Positions 50,490 to 60,767 of a stretch of 64,000 nt of DNA are shown in pieces. A model generated the notes under the pieces. That model saw only the letters and a program-made list of their open reading frames with translations, had not been told where the DNA came from and did no database searches. Source of the DNA: Flavobacteriales bacterium (GTDB lineage: Bacteria > Bacteroidota > Bacteroidia > Flavobacteriales > Weeksellaceae); NCBI GenBank assembly GCA_020635515.1, contig JACJZS010000002.1, positions 868,001-932,000 on the forward strand, written 5' to 3'. Numbering within the stretch: position 1 is the stretch's first letter; every line of letters begins with the position of its first letter. Both the position numbers and the translations under genes were made by a program.

Positions 50490-52001
50490 TTATTGTAATT
50501 TGAAAACCACGCGTCTGTTTTGTTTATTTTCTGCATCAGTACATTTACTTGCAGGATTACACTTAGTTAATTTTAAGTCAGACTCTCCTTTTCCTACAGG
50601 AATAAGGTTAGCTGTATTAACTCCTTTAGTCCCTAAATATCTAACTACAGTTTCAACTCTTCTTTGAGATAAGTCTTGGTTGTATTTTGCATCTCCCCAA
50701 GCGTCAGTATGACCTTCTACTACGATTTTATCGTTAGGGAAGAACTCTTTAATAATTTTAGAAGCATTATCTAAGATTGGTTGAGATTCGTTAGTTAATT
50801 TGTCTGAATCTAGTAAGAACTCGATTGCAGGTAATTTATTTCCTAACTTAGTATCTGGTGTTGGATTAGGTGTTTCTGGTTGTTTTACCTCCTCGATAGG
50901 ACAACCTTGGTTTTCTACTGGTCCAGGGATAGTAGGACATTTATCTAGTGGATCAATTAATCCGTCATAGTCTGTATCCATAGCAACTCCAGAACCGTCT
51001 ACTCTAGCTCCTTTAGGAGTATCTAATTGCTTATCTAAATCGTCACAAACAGCATCTTCATCTTTATCAACCATACATACTCCACCACCAGTACCGTCTT
51101 TTGGAGGATACAACTCATGTAATGGATCAAACCACTGTAAGTGCTCATAGTATTTCCCTATTTTGTAAGAAATACCAAGAGAAGTAGTAATCATATCGTC
51201 AGAATGACTCTTTTTAAATGCATTGATGTTTGAATAATCATTCCCATCATTATTGTCAGTACCACCTGCATCAAAGTTATCATCACCTGAGATAACATAC
51301 ATTACTCTCCCTTCTAAATCAAATTTTTGGTTTAGTTTAAACTTAAGACCTACACCTGTTTGTGCAAAGAAAGAAGCAAAAGGATTTTCTGTCCATGCAT
51401 GTCCAGAATAATAATCTCTTTCATTCAGACCATTGTTACCATTAGGAACACCTACTGTAGTAACTGAACTTCCATTTCTCACATTCGCTGGATCTGCATT
51501 GTATGCATACCCTGCCACATTTAATTTTGTATCGTAGTCCAATACTCCTGCACCTAAATAAGCATGCAATGCCCATCTATAAGGACTTTTGTTATCTACT
51601 CTTCTAAATAAAGAAGATAAATTCAAATCTCCTAATAAAGATAAACTTTGATATTTAGTCTGTCCCTCAATGCTCCCTGCACCTTTACCTTTACCTTGAT
51701 GAACAAGACCATAAGCATATAACAATTGAATACCTACAGAATGAGTAATGTGTTTAGTTACACCTAGTTGTACGTCATAACCAATTCTCAAATCATTTTT
51801 ATCTTTACCTAACTCCCCTATGTTATTAAAAGAAGTTAAATCAGCTGACTGCATTAATGGAATCCCTCCATATAATGTTACAGACCAACTGTCAAATTTT
51901 CGCTCACTTTTTGTGAACTTCCTGTACTCAATATTCGAACCGTACTGAGCCAGAGAAAGAACTGGTATCAATAATAACAGTTTAAAAATAGAATTTTTCA
52001 T
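50490..52001 (-). CDS. OmpA family protein with TSP3 repeats
   Basis: 503 residues from the ATG at 52001 (MKNSIFKLLLLIPVLSLAQ), a clean signal peptide; the in-frame extension to 52073 runs through the promoter and is rejected. An N-terminal barrel-like domain (~20-290) is followed by calcium-binding thrombospondin type 3 repeats (DKDEDAVCDDLD, DTDYDGLIDPLDKCPT) and an OmpA C-terminal domain with IEFLLDSDKLTNESQPILD and VVEGHTDAWGDAKYNQDLSQRR, which bind peptidoglycan. It links the outer membrane to the cell wall and is probably a major outer-membrane protein. It is monocistronic, with its own promoter and terminator. Confidence 0.95.
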   Translation of the reverse strand: MKNSIFKLLLLIPVLSLAQYGSNIEYRKFTKSERKFDSWSVTLYGGIPLMQSADLTSFNNIGELGKDKNDLRIGYDVQLGVTKHITHSVGIQLLYAYGLVHQGKGKGAGSIEGQTKYQSLSLLGDLNLSSLFRRVDNKSPYRWALHAYLGAGVLDYDTKLNVAGYAYNADPANVRNGSSVTTVGVPNGNNGLNERDYYSGHAWTENPFASFFAQTGVGLKFKLNQKFDLEGRVMYVISGDDNFDAGGTDNNDGNDYSNINAFKKSHSDDMITTSLGISYKIGKYYEHLQWFDPLHELYPPKDGTGGGVCMVDKDEDAVCDDLDKQLDTPKGARVDGSGVAMDTDYDGLIDPLDKCPTIPGPVENQGCPIEEVKQPETPNPTPDTKLGNKLPAIEFLLDSDKLTNESQPILDNASKIIKEFFPNDKIVVEGHTDAWGDAKYNQDLSQRRVETVVRYLGTKGVNTANLIPVGKGESDLKLTKCNPASKCTDAENKQNRRVVFKLQ

Positions 52002-52032
52002 TTTCTTGGAATTTTTAATTAAGATATTTGTG

Positions 52033-52068
52033 CAAATATAAATCAATATTCGAATAAAAAAAAAAAAA
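52033..52068 (-). promoter_or_regulatory. OmpA-family promoter with poly-A13 tract
   Basis: TATATTTG on the minus strand (52033-52040), matching TAnnTTTG, 32 bp before the ATG at 52001. A 13-nt A homopolymer (52056-52068; T on the coding strand) occupies the -33 zone. It may act as an UP-like curved element or vary in length. Confidence 0.55.
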
Positions 52069-52225
52069 TACACTTACAATCACGAAAGCAAATATATCAA
52101 ACAAAACAATTATTTATAATTACAACAGTACAAGTTACTGTAAAACAGTTTAATGAATATAATTGTTTAAATCTACTCAAATACAACCAATTAAATATCA
52201 GCAATTTAATATGTATAAAAAATTC

Positions 52226-53749
52226 TTAAAAATGTATACTTTTAAGATAATTCAATTCTAACAACTCATCTATGTATTTTCTTTCATTGGAAAGTCTTGG
52301 AACTTTATTCTGTCCTCCTAGTTTCCCTCTTTGTTTCATCCAATCAAAGAATAAGTTTTCTCTTGCTATGATTATTTTCGGTGGATTTAAGGTTATGTTT
52401 TTATAGCGTTTTGCTTCGTAATCGGAATTTACTTTTTTAAGTTCTTCGTCTAGTGCTAAATTGAATTTTTCTAAATCACTTCCTAATTCAGAAAATTCGA
52501 TAATCCACTCATGAGCACCTTTTTCTCCTTGTTCCATAAAGATAGGTGCAGCGGTATATTCTTTTATTTTAGAATTTGTTTTTTGACATGCGACTTTTAG
52601 TGCTGTTTCCGCATTCTCAATCATTAATTCTTCTCCAAAAGCATTTATGTAATGCTTGGTTCTTCCCGTGATTTTGATTCTATGAGGTTTTGTAGAAACA
52701 AATTTAATGGTATCTCCTATTACATACCTCCACAATCCTCCATTAGTAGAGATTACTAATGCGTAATTTTTATTTACTTCCACATCTTCAAGTGAAATTA
52801 CTTTTGGATTTTCATTATGAAACTCATCCATTGGTATAAATTCATAAAAAATACCATAATCTAACAATAACAACAATTCATCGGATTTATACTGATCTTG
52901 CAATGCAAAGAAACCTTCTGAAGCGTTATATATTTCGTAATAGTTTATTTCTTTTTTAAATATAGCATTATACTGTGAACGATACGGAGAAAAGTTAATT
53001 CCTCCATGGAAAAAGACTTCGATATTTTTCCATAAATCATCTATATACTCTATTTTTTCTTCTTGCAAAATTCTATGAAGTAATACCAACATCCAAGAGG
53101 GAACACCTGTAAGACTAGCAACATCGTATTTACGAACCTGAGATACAATTGCATCTAATTTGGTTTCCCATTCGCTCATTAAAGAAACTTTTTTATCGGG
53201 AACGTTAAAAATCTCTACCCAAAAAGGAAGATTGTCAATTAAAATGGCAGATAAATCTCCGTATTGTGTTTCAAACCCTTTATAAATCTCATTACTTCCT
53301 CCTAGACGAACATTTTTCAAACTTAAAACTTCAGACTCAGGATGATTATTGATGTAAACTGATAATAAATCTTTTCCTGCTTTGTAGTGACAATCATCTA
53401 AGCTTTCTTGTGATATAGGAATGAATTTACTTTTAGCATTGGTAGTTCCCGATGATTTGGCAAACCATTTAATTTTCCCTGTCCAAATTACATCTTTTTC
53501 TCCTTGTCTAGCACGCTCTATATATGGTTCAAAATCTTCGTAATGAACAAGAGGAACTTGCTTTTTATAGTCCTCGTAATTTTTAATCGATTCAAAATGA
53601 AACTTCTTACCATAAATCGTGTTTTCTGCTTGATGTAGAAGTTTGAATAGTATTGCTGTCTGTGTTTCTACTGGATTTTCCATAAAGAACTCTATTTGCT
53701 GAATTCTTTTTTTCAAAAACCACTGAATCATTCCGTATAAAAGGTTCAT
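52226..53749 (-). CDS. GH3 family acyl-adenylating protein
   Basis: 507 residues. The ANL-type P-loop FAKSSGTTNAKSKFIPIS, the acceptor-side ASEGFFALQ and STNGGLWRYVIGDTIKF segments, and the C-terminal GRTKHYINAFGEEL are the motifs of the GH3 family. In plants GH3 enzymes adenylate acids and join them to amino acids. The Bacteroidota members are uncharacterised, and the substrate is unknown. It is monocistronic, downstream of porV on the same strand but separated by a hairpin, and has its own -7 box. Confidence 0.93.
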   Translation of the reverse strand: MNLLYGMIQWFLKKRIQQIEFFMENPVETQTAILFKLLHQAENTIYGKKFHFESIKNYEDYKKQVPLVHYEDFEPYIERARQGEKDVIWTGKIKWFAKSSGTTNAKSKFIPISQESLDDCHYKAGKDLLSVYINNHPESEVLSLKNVRLGGSNEIYKGFETQYGDLSAILIDNLPFWVEIFNVPDKKVSLMSEWETKLDAIVSQVRKYDVASLTGVPSWMLVLLHRILQEEKIEYIDDLWKNIEVFFHGGINFSPYRSQYNAIFKKEINYYEIYNASEGFFALQDQYKSDELLLLLDYGIFYEFIPMDEFHNENPKVISLEDVEVNKNYALVISTNGGLWRYVIGDTIKFVSTKPHRIKITGRTKHYINAFGEELMIENAETALKVACQKTNSKIKEYTAAPIFMEQGEKGAHEWIIEFSELGSDLEKFNLALDEELKKVNSDYEAKRYKNITLNPPKIIIARENLFFDWMKQRGKLGGQNKVPRLSNERKYIDELLELNYLKSIHF

Positions 53750-53770
53750 GCTTGATTTTTAGTTATCATA

Positions 53771-53778
53771 CAAATATA
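53771..53778 (-). promoter_or_regulatory. Probable -7 box of the GH3 gene
   Basis: TATATTTG on the minus strand, matching TAnnTTTG, 22 bp upstream of the ATG at 53749. Confidence 0.5.
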
Positions 53779-53789
53779 GCATAATACAA

Positions 53790-53821
53790 CAAATCCCGAA
53801 AGTACTATTTTTCAGGATTTG
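53790..53821 (-). terminator. Probable terminator of porU-porV
   Basis: CAAATCC (53790-53796) and GGATTTG (53815-53821) with inner GAAA/TTTC pairing form an 11-bp stem with one mismatch, about 25 bp after porV. The downstream T run is weak, so rho-independent action is likely but not strong. Confidence 0.55.
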
Positions 53822-53845
53822 TTTAAATTTAATATTTTGATTCTA

Positions 53846-54997
53846 TTATCTTGTATAATCTGTTTCCTCTCCTATATCCCAAGTAATTCCAAAACGCAAT
53901 GTATTGTCAAGTGCATTGTTTATTTGGGAAGTTGTAATCAAATAGGAAGCATCAAATCCTAATGAATTGTATTTTAATCCAAGACCTAAGGTTAGGAATT
54001 GTCTTGCACCTTTGAGTCTATTTTCGTGAAAATATCCTGTACGGAAAGCAAATGTATTATTAAATGCATACTCTGCACTTAGAGAGTACGTAAATTCTTT
54101 TAGCTCTTCGGAACCTCCACCTGGAGCATCACCGAAAGAACTAAACATTCCATCGATTACACTCTTGTTTGGAATTGTCCCATCTTCTTGAGGAGTAGGA
54201 ACTAATAATTTTGAAGTTTCAAAAGTAACACCTATTTTATTTTCATCGTCTAATAACAAATCATACCCAACACCTAAACGTAAATTAGTAGGTAAATAGC
54301 TTGCATTTTCTTCATTATCAGAATAATCCAATTTAGGTCCGATATTGGATACTTGAAAACCTGCACGAACTCTTCCGTCCATGTATCCAAAACTTGTATG
54401 CTCTTCTCCTTGGTAATATCCTGCTAAATCAACAGCAAAAGAAGACGCTGCTTTGGTTTGCGAATTATTTGAATCGCTTATATTATTATATAAATCAGAA
54501 CGAATAAAGCGTCCTGTAACTGCCATGCTGTAGTAATCAGAAAGTTTTAATCCATAGGAAACATCTATGGCAAACTCATTAGGTTTTGCTATTCCAGTTT
54601 CTACAATCTGTGTTCCTACTATATTATTCAACTGAATTTCTCCTATATTAAAATAATAAATACTTGCACCTATTGTACTTCTTTCTTCATCTCCTACTTG
54701 TGTAAAGAATGCAGCATTTAAAAGAAATACATCATTAGTTAACTTACTTAAATATGGAGTATATGAAATCCCTAATCCAGAGGTAGAACTTGCAAAATTG
54801 TACTTTGCAGCATTCCAATATTGAGAAAATGCATCACCAGTTGTCGCTACACCTTGATCCCCAAGACCTCCTGAACGAGCATCTGGTGCTATACGCAAAA
54901 AAGGAGCTCCTGTAAGTACAGGACGAATTTCATCGTTATTTTGCGAAAATAGTTGCAAACTCACTAAACTTATTAAAATAAAAAAATAGTTCTTCAT
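53846..54997 (-). CDS. porV: T9SS outer-membrane shuttle protein PorV
   Basis: 383 residues. A signal peptide (LQLFSQ) precedes the PorV/LptO opening TGAPFLRIAPDARSGGLGDQGVATTGDAFSQYWNAAKY. FadL-like barrel strands follow, ending TLRFGITWDIGEE. PorV receives cargo from the SprA translocon, binds the C-terminal sorting domain and delivers it to PorU for cleavage and attachment. It lies 28 bp downstream of porU, the usual order, and should be co-transcribed with it. Confidence 0.97.
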   Translation of the reverse strand: MKNYFFILISLVSLQLFSQNNDEIRPVLTGAPFLRIAPDARSGGLGDQGVATTGDAFSQYWNAAKYNFASSTSGLGISYTPYLSKLTNDVFLLNAAFFTQVGDEERSTIGASIYYFNIGEIQLNNIVGTQIVETGIAKPNEFAIDVSYGLKLSDYYSMAVTGRFIRSDLYNNISDSNNSQTKAASSFAVDLAGYYQGEEHTSFGYMDGRVRAGFQVSNIGPKLDYSDNEENASYLPTNLRLGVGYDLLLDDENKIGVTFETSKLLVPTPQEDGTIPNKSVIDGMFSSFGDAPGGGSEELKEFTYSLSAEYAFNNTFAFRTGYFHENRLKGARQFLTLGLGLKYNSLGFDASYLITTSQINNALDNTLRFGITWDIGEETDYTR

Positions 54998-55025
54998 TTT
55001 TGTAATTTATAATTTTATTGTTTTT

Positions 55026-58000
55026 CTATTTAATTAATACCAATTTTTCAATCGCCGTTGCAGAACCTTTACATTCATTTGGTGAAAGCGACTGAACTTT
55101 TAGTCGGTAAATATACGTACCTTTTCCTAATTTGTCACCAAAATCATCTAATCCGTCCCAAGATATTGCGTACTTATCCGTTCTAAATCCTTCTCTCACA
55201 GGAGAAGAAGTTGCTATGCCTCGTATTGTTTTTACTAACTTTCCTGTTATCGTAAATACCTGCACTTGTACATCTAATGGAGCATGACAATTATGCTCAA
55301 AGTGAAAATACGTCTTATCTGTAAACGGATTTGGCCAATTTAATACTCTTTTTAGAATTAATTCATCAGAACCTCCTGCAACAACTACAAAGTCTAACGT
55401 AACTGTAGACGAATTATTGTTTATATCCCAAATTTTAAATGTAATTTGATGAGAACCTAACTCTAAATCCTGTAAAGGAAATACTACTTTTCCTTGCTGA
55501 TAATCAGATAAATCAGAATCTCCACAAGGGGATTTTTCTCCTCCTTCATAAAATTCATTTAAAACATATGTATCCAATATATTTCCATCTAATACTGCAG
55601 TTATATCGTGTCCGACTCCACTTCCTGTTGCATTTATTCCATAGTTATCGGAAACACAAGCAACTAAAAAAGGACTATTATCCGTGATTCCTCCATCTAC
55701 GAAATTGGTGTTATTCATATACAAACGCACAACGGGAGGTTCTTTATCATCTAATCCTTCTGAATTAATTCCCCCTAGGGATACGTCACTTTTAGCTGTA
55801 ATAGCATCTGTAGTACCATTCTCTGCATATAAAGTTAACTTTGCATTTCCTACATCGTAATTTATATCTTTCGGAACATAAAACTCTAATTTGTATTCTC
55901 CGTTTTCAACTTTTGTACTTCCTCTGAAAACAGCACTGATTTGTTCTGAATATTCAAGAATAGGCAAATCTCCATCGTTATTCAACGTTTTTTTGGTTAC
56001 TGGTTTATCAAATAAAGTACCTGTTATGGTTCCATTAAAATTTTCATCTAAGGTAGAGTCACTTTTAAGCACTTTCCCTTCTATTGACACAAACTCTAAT
56101 GCCTTTATGGTTTGATTAAAATCAGAAGCATTGATTCCATTAATTTTATCTATTGAAACACCTTGTTGAGGACGTGCTAATGGTATTGCTGGATCGCCAA
56201 GCAAATTAACTCTTCGGTTATCATAACTGTTGTAACGAACTTTGGCTTTTCTTACTGCTTCTCCTATTGGTAAATAATTATTGTTTTCTTTTTCAAATAA
56301 TTCTTCAACAAATATTTGATTGACACTTAATCCGTATCCTACACCAATTGCCCTACTGGTAGTTAGTATTGCAAAACTTCCACCATTTCCATTTTTAATA
56401 AGTAATTGTCCTCCTGAAATTAGATTAGGATTATCCCAAATTGAGAAGTCACAAGTAATCGTCATTATAAGTGGTAGTCTAGTGTACTCAGAATTAAAGT
56501 TAGTGTTATTACTTATATCATCTAAGGTAAGTATTCTTTCTTGTGCCCAACCTGTATTTCCTCCGTGACCAAAATAATTGATTAAAAGAGTTCCTGTTTC
56601 TATGGCATTTCTAATTGCACGATTAACTTGTGGAAATCGTTGTCCTCCACCAGAAACATCTTCTTGAAAAGAATCTATATACAGTTTATTTAAGGTATAA
56701 TCGGGAAGGTTAGTTTCTACAAAATTGGAAATTGAACTTTCCATTCTAGAGTGAAAAGTTGATGTAGAAGTTAGTTTATCATCATCTACTACAAAGTGAA
56801 TCTTTGTTCTCCAATCTCCAAAAGGAGTACCTTTATCAGCAATATCATTTACATATCCTAAAGTTTTATCTACCATTGCTTTGGCTTCGCTTAAGTTTGA
56901 AGCAGGAAGACGACCAATAGCAATGTCCATTTCGTAAGAATTTATTTGACTTACTCCAGAACTGTTTAATTCACTTTCTCCATCTTCTAATATAGTATAA
57001 TAATCATCGGTAACAAATGAAGAACCTAAATCTACACTATTAATACTCTGATAAGCAGGAACAAAATTGGTATTATTTGAAATTCTATCTTTAAAGTCAT
57101 AGGAAGCTCCTCCAAAAAGTAAAACGTACTTTAATTTTTTTCCATCTTTTGTGTAATGGTATCGTAAAAAATCTCGAATAGCTGTAATATCTTGACTACC
57201 AGAGCTAAATTCATTATAAATCTGTTCAGGAGTCACTACTTCTACATTCATACCATTGCTCTCGTGATACTCTTTTAAACGATTTGCTTGAGGTATAAAT
57301 TGCGAATATGAAATAATAAAATAATCGACATCACTTAAACTTCTTATATTTTGATTATTTACTCTTCCTATCCATTCTGGAGTATATGCTGAATCATCTG
57401 TGAATGCAATGAATTCATTTTTGAATTGAGTAGCGTTCGATTGATACGAAAACTCATAACTACTTGCAGAACCTAAATTGACACATGAGCTGGCATTAGT
57501 AATATCAGAAACATTCCAAACTCGTTCTATAGTATTTGCATTTGAAATTTTAAATCCATATAGATTACCATCTTCTAGTGGAGAAAACTTTTGGAAAGAC
57601 ATTTGTTCTCCTATATAGCTCAAGTTGCATTCAAAAATGGATTCTATATAATCCAAATAAAGCTTTCCCGATGGATTTAAACTATTGTCAACAGAAATTG
57701 TATAGTTTAATTGTGAGGAATTGGATACTGAACTATTTATATCTGCATCTCCTTTATAAAAGAAATCATTAGAAGTTACATTTTCTGAAATTATATTGCT
57801 TCCATTAAGAGAAACCGAAACAGCAAGGTTTTGTCCTGATGATGCTACGTAACTCAAGTTTGTCCTAATAGAGTGATTTGTATTTAAGTTAGGAACCTCA
57901 AAAGTTAGTTGTTGCGAATCTATAGTAATCTCTTTTCCGACCCAAATCCTCCCTAAAGAACTAATATTTTTATCTTCTTCTTCAAAAAATAAAGCTTCAT

Positions 58001-58901
58001 CATAAGTTGTAAAATATACACTTGGGTTTCCATATGAAATAGGTTCTATTCTTTTTCCTTCTGTTTCTCCAAAATAGACATAATAATATGCGTAATCTTC
58101 GTATATATTCTTTTGATGTACCGTATTAGAAAAATTTCTTTTCCAAGTATCTGCTCCTTGTGCATAAAAGAGTACATAATCTCCTACATCAAAAGTTTGA
58201 TCTTCTTCTCCTACAACAGTTATTGCGTTTTCTTGCAATCCTCCATAACGAAAGTCGTCAATTCTTTCGGAGAGCATGACACCACCATTTCCGTATATTC
58301 TTATATTTTTAGGATTAATTTTAGAAATATCTATTCCATTATTTCTAAAGAAATCATAATCTAGCTTGTAAATTCCTGTTTTATCAATCTTAATTTTATA
58401 ATAATTACCTGACCTTAAAACACTTTCAGCATTATCTGTATTTTCAGCAAAAACATCAAATTGACTCTTCTGAGTAGTCGTTTTATCTTCTTTTACTATT
58501 TCAAAAGATTGCAATTGATAAAAAAAAGCTCCTTGCTTTTTATAAGCAGTAATAAAGTAATTCAATTTTCCATGAGATGCAGAGCAATTCCATTCCTCTT
58601 CAATAGGTATATCCCTTGGATTAATTGAATAAAGTTCTGATGTTCCAGATAACTTTTTCCAATTTATATTTACTATTTTATATTTATAAAAACTATTAGA
58701 GTTATCAATTTCTTGAGTTCCGTATAAAGTTGGCACAGACTCTTTTAAAGCATAATTTGAATTAGAAAAATAAGGAAAAATAGAGCTATCTCCTTCAAAA
58801 CGCTCTAATTGCTTTGGCTTATTCCAATCCATCTGAATACTTTGTGATGCACTCTTATGAAAAGCAAAAATGATTAGAATTAAAGTTAGTAATACTCGCA
58901 T
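55026..58901 (-). CDS. porU: T9SS sortase PorU, C25 family
   Basis: 1291 residues. After a signal peptide and an N-terminal beta region comes the gingipain-like domain (ADGMNVEVVTPEQIYNEF-type region; YVLLFGGASYDFKDR; DIAIGRLPASNLSEA). The catalytic dyad is His779 in NYFGHGGNTGW and Cys817 in MTITCDFSIWDNP. The C terminus has a T9SS-type domain (VLNWPNPFTDKTYFHFEHN, KGTYIYRLKV). PorU removes C-terminal sorting domains from secreted proteins and helps attach them to the surface. It is divergent from gldJ, as in other Flavobacteriia. The active site is intact. Confidence 0.97.
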   Translation of the reverse strand: MRVLLTLILIIFAFHKSASQSIQMDWNKPKQLERFEGDSSIFPYFSNSNYALKESVPTLYGTQEIDNSNSFYKYKIVNINWKKLSGTSELYSINPRDIPIEEEWNCSASHGKLNYFITAYKKQGAFFYQLQSFEIVKEDKTTTQKSQFDVFAENTDNAESVLRSGNYYKIKIDKTGIYKLDYDFFRNNGIDISKINPKNIRIYGNGGVMLSERIDDFRYGGLQENAITVVGEEDQTFDVGDYVLFYAQGADTWKRNFSNTVHQKNIYEDYAYYYVYFGETEGKRIEPISYGNPSVYFTTYDEALFFEEEDKNISSLGRIWVGKEITIDSQQLTFEVPNLNTNHSIRTNLSYVASSGQNLAVSVSLNGSNIISENVTSNDFFYKGDADINSSVSNSSQLNYTISVDNSLNPSGKLYLDYIESIFECNLSYIGEQMSFQKFSPLEDGNLYGFKISNANTIERVWNVSDITNASSCVNLGSASSYEFSYQSNATQFKNEFIAFTDDSAYTPEWIGRVNNQNIRSLSDVDYFIISYSQFIPQANRLKEYHESNGMNVEVVTPEQIYNEFSSGSQDITAIRDFLRYHYTKDGKKLKYVLLFGGASYDFKDRISNNTNFVPAYQSINSVDLGSSFVTDDYYTILEDGESELNSSGVSQINSYEMDIAIGRLPASNLSEAKAMVDKTLGYVNDIADKGTPFGDWRTKIHFVVDDDKLTSTSTFHSRMESSISNFVETNLPDYTLNKLYIDSFQEDVSGGGQRFPQVNRAIRNAIETGTLLINYFGHGGNTGWAQERILTLDDISNNTNFNSEYTRLPLIMTITCDFSIWDNPNLISGGQLLIKNGNGGSFAILTTSRAIGVGYGLSVNQIFVEELFEKENNNYLPIGEAVRKAKVRYNSYDNRRVNLLGDPAIPLARPQQGVSIDKINGINASDFNQTIKALEFVSIEGKVLKSDSTLDENFNGTITGTLFDKPVTKKTLNNDGDLPILEYSEQISAVFRGSTKVENGEYKLEFYVPKDINYDVGNAKLTLYAENGTTDAITAKSDVSLGGINSEGLDDKEPPVVRLYMNNTNFVDGGITDNSPFLVACVSDNYGINATGSGVGHDITAVLDGNILDTYVLNEFYEGGEKSPCGDSDLSDYQQGKVVFPLQDLELGSHQITFKIWDINNNSSTVTLDFVVVAGGSDELILKRVLNWPNPFTDKTYFHFEHNCHAPLDVQVQVFTITGKLVKTIRGIATSSPVREGFRTDKYAISWDGLDDFGDKLGKGTYIYRLKVQSLSPNECKGSATAIEKLVLIK

Positions 58902-58939
58902 AAATACTGATTAACGACCGAAAGTATAAAATATTTCAA

Positions 58940-58947
58940 CAAAGATA
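58940..58947 (-). promoter_or_regulatory. Probable -7 box of porU-porV
   Basis: TATCTTTG on the minus strand, matching TAnnTTTG, 39 bp upstream of the porU start. Confidence 0.5.
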
Positions 58948-58998
58948 CAATATATGAAAAAAAAATGCGTTCTCTACGAAAGAAAAAACATGCAACAG

Positions 58999-59029
58999 TT
59001 GTATTTCTTACAATTATTTATTTTCTTTG
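58999..59029 (+). promoter_or_regulatory. Possible gldJ promoter
   Basis: TTG (58999-59001), a 20-bp spacer and TTTCTTTG (59022-59029), one base off TAnnTTTG. A start site here would lie about 30 bp before the ATG at 59070 and excludes the longer in-frame start at 58965. Confidence 0.4.
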
Positions 59030-59069
59030 CATGGATAAACTTATAACGAAAAGTATTAGAATAAAAGAT

Positions 59070-60707
59070 ATGAAAATAAACAGAATATTACTTTTATTTA
59101 CCTTGGTTGCATTAGTGTCTTTCACTGCGTGTGGTGGTGGCGGAAGCAAAAAAGGCGGAGGAACAAAGAAGTTCCAAAGTAAAACAGGATGGAAACCAAA
59201 CGATTCTAAAGGCTGGTTCTTTTCTCAGAAGAAAAAAGGAGAAAAAGGTTGGCCAGGAATGGTATATGTAGAAGGAGGTACCTTTACTCAAGGTTTAGTT
59301 AAGGACGATGTAATGCACGACTGGAATAATACTCCTGTTCGCACACAAGTTCGCTCTTACTTTATAGGAGAAACTGAGGTTACCAATTATGAATATCGTG
59401 AATATGTGACTTGGCTTAAATTAGTATTTAATCCTAGCGAAGCAAGCTATAAGAACATCTACAATGGTGCATTACCAGACTCTCTTGTTTGGAAAAATAA
59501 GCTCTCCAGAAACGATGTATATATAGAGGAATACTTTAGACAACCCAATTATGATTATTATCCTGTAGTTGGAGTAAATTGGCTACAAGCTCAAAGATAT
59601 TGTGAGTGGTTAACCGACCGTGCTAATGAAAAAGCACTTATGGATAAAGGCGTAGTAAATAAAGATTTCTATGAAAATGATTCATATAATCAAGGTTCTA
59701 ATCATTTCAGTACTGAAAAATTCAAATACAATGATTCTGATTTAGATGAAGTAGTAAATAAAGAAAAGCTACAAAAATCCAATGGAATTAAGTCTAAAAA
59801 CGAGAGAATTGTTGCTGTAAATAGAAGTTCTTCGGGAAGTCTTGTTACTAAGTTTAGATTACCAACAGAAACAGAGTGGGAATATGCTGCACTTGCACTA
59901 GTAGGCAATCGTGAGTATAATTTATACGAAGGTAAAGAAGTACAGGTAGAAAAACTAAGAGGAAAAAAAGGTAGAGAAAGAGGAAATTATTTAGCTAATT
60001 TCAAAATGGGTAGAGGAGATTACTCAGGTATTGGAGGTTGGGGAAATGATGGTTCCGCTTTAACTTCAGACGTAAAAGAATATCCTTCAAATGATTTTGG
60101 AATTTATGGAATGTATGGAAACGTAGCAGAATGGTGTCAAGACGTATATAGACCTATTATAGATGAAGAAGGAAACGATTTTAACTATTTTAGAGGAAAT
60201 GTATATCAAAGAAAAGTACAAAACTCTGACGGTCAGTTTCAGAAAGTAGAAGATGCAACTATTAAATTTGACACATTAGATGATGGTAGAGTAATTTACA
60301 GAGGCTTGCCAGGTACATATGAAAAAGAAATCGTAGACGATGCAAGAAACTTTAGAGATGGAGATTTTCAATCTTCACTAGAAGTAGGTGGTGGAAGAGT
60401 AGCTGATTCTACTGAAAGTTCTTTCTATAACTCACCTATAAGACAATTTAGAGTTACTGATGATGGAAAAGTATTATTAGACAAAGATGAAGATAATAGA
60501 ACTTCTGAAATAAGTAACGAATTACGTGTTGTAAAAGGAGGTTCTTGGAAAGATGGAGCATATTGGCTTGATCCAGGACAGAGAAGATTTAAGCATGAGG
60601 CAGAATCTGATTCATGGATTGGATTCCGTGTAGCACAAGATGTTACTGGAGCTGGTTCGGATCGTAGAGAAACAAAAAGAGGAGTGAACACAAAACCTCC
60701 TAAATAA
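59070..60707 (+). CDS. gldJ: Gliding motility/T9SS lipoprotein GldJ
   Basis: 545 residues from the ATG at 59070, which gives a clean lipoprotein signal peptide ending at Cys21 (SFTACGGGG). The start at 58965 would put 35 residues before it and is rejected. The body has the FGE-sulfatase fold shared with GldK: MVYVEGGTFTQG, ETEVTNYEYREYV, VVGVNWLQAQRYCEWL, RLPTETEWEYAA, YGMYGNVAEWCQDVY and VVKGGSWKDGAYWLDPGQR. GldJ is required for gliding and T9SS assembly and stabilises GldK. It is divergent from porU and followed by murF, with a terminator between. Confidence 0.97.
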   Translation: MKINRILLLFTLVALVSFTACGGGGSKKGGGTKKFQSKTGWKPNDSKGWFFSQKKKGEKGWPGMVYVEGGTFTQGLVKDDVMHDWNNTPVRTQVRSYFIGETEVTNYEYREYVTWLKLVFNPSEASYKNIYNGALPDSLVWKNKLSRNDVYIEEYFRQPNYDYYPVVGVNWLQAQRYCEWLTDRANEKALMDKGVVNKDFYENDSYNQGSNHFSTEKFKYNDSDLDEVVNKEKLQKSNGIKSKNERIVAVNRSSSGSLVTKFRLPTETEWEYAALALVGNREYNLYEGKEVQVEKLRGKKGRERGNYLANFKMGRGDYSGIGGWGNDGSALTSDVKEYPSNDFGIYGMYGNVAEWCQDVYRPIIDEEGNDFNYFRGNVYQRKVQNSDGQFQKVEDATIKFDTLDDGRVIYRGLPGTYEKEIVDDARNFRDGDFQSSLEVGGGRVADSTESSFYNSPIRQFRVTDDGKVLLDKDEDNRTSEISNELRVVKGGSWKDGAYWLDPGQRRFKHEAESDSWIGFRVAQDVTGAGSDRRETKRGVNTKPPK

Positions 60708-60733
60708 AATTTAAAAAAATATAAAACTATAAT

Positions 60734-60767
60734 AAATCCTAACTTTTACATGTTAGGATTTTTTTTA
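60734..60767 (+). terminator. Rho-independent terminator of gldJ
   Basis: Perfect 10-bp stem, AAATCCTAAC (60734-60743) with GTTAGGATTT (60752-60761), 8-nt loop, followed by TTTTT. It lies 26 bp after gldJ and covers a possible upstream start of murF (60750), which is therefore rejected. Confidence 0.85.

Noticed and set aside
58965..59069. N-terminal extension of gldJ
   Set aside because: It would place 35 residues before a perfect lipoprotein signal peptide and overlaps the likely promoter.
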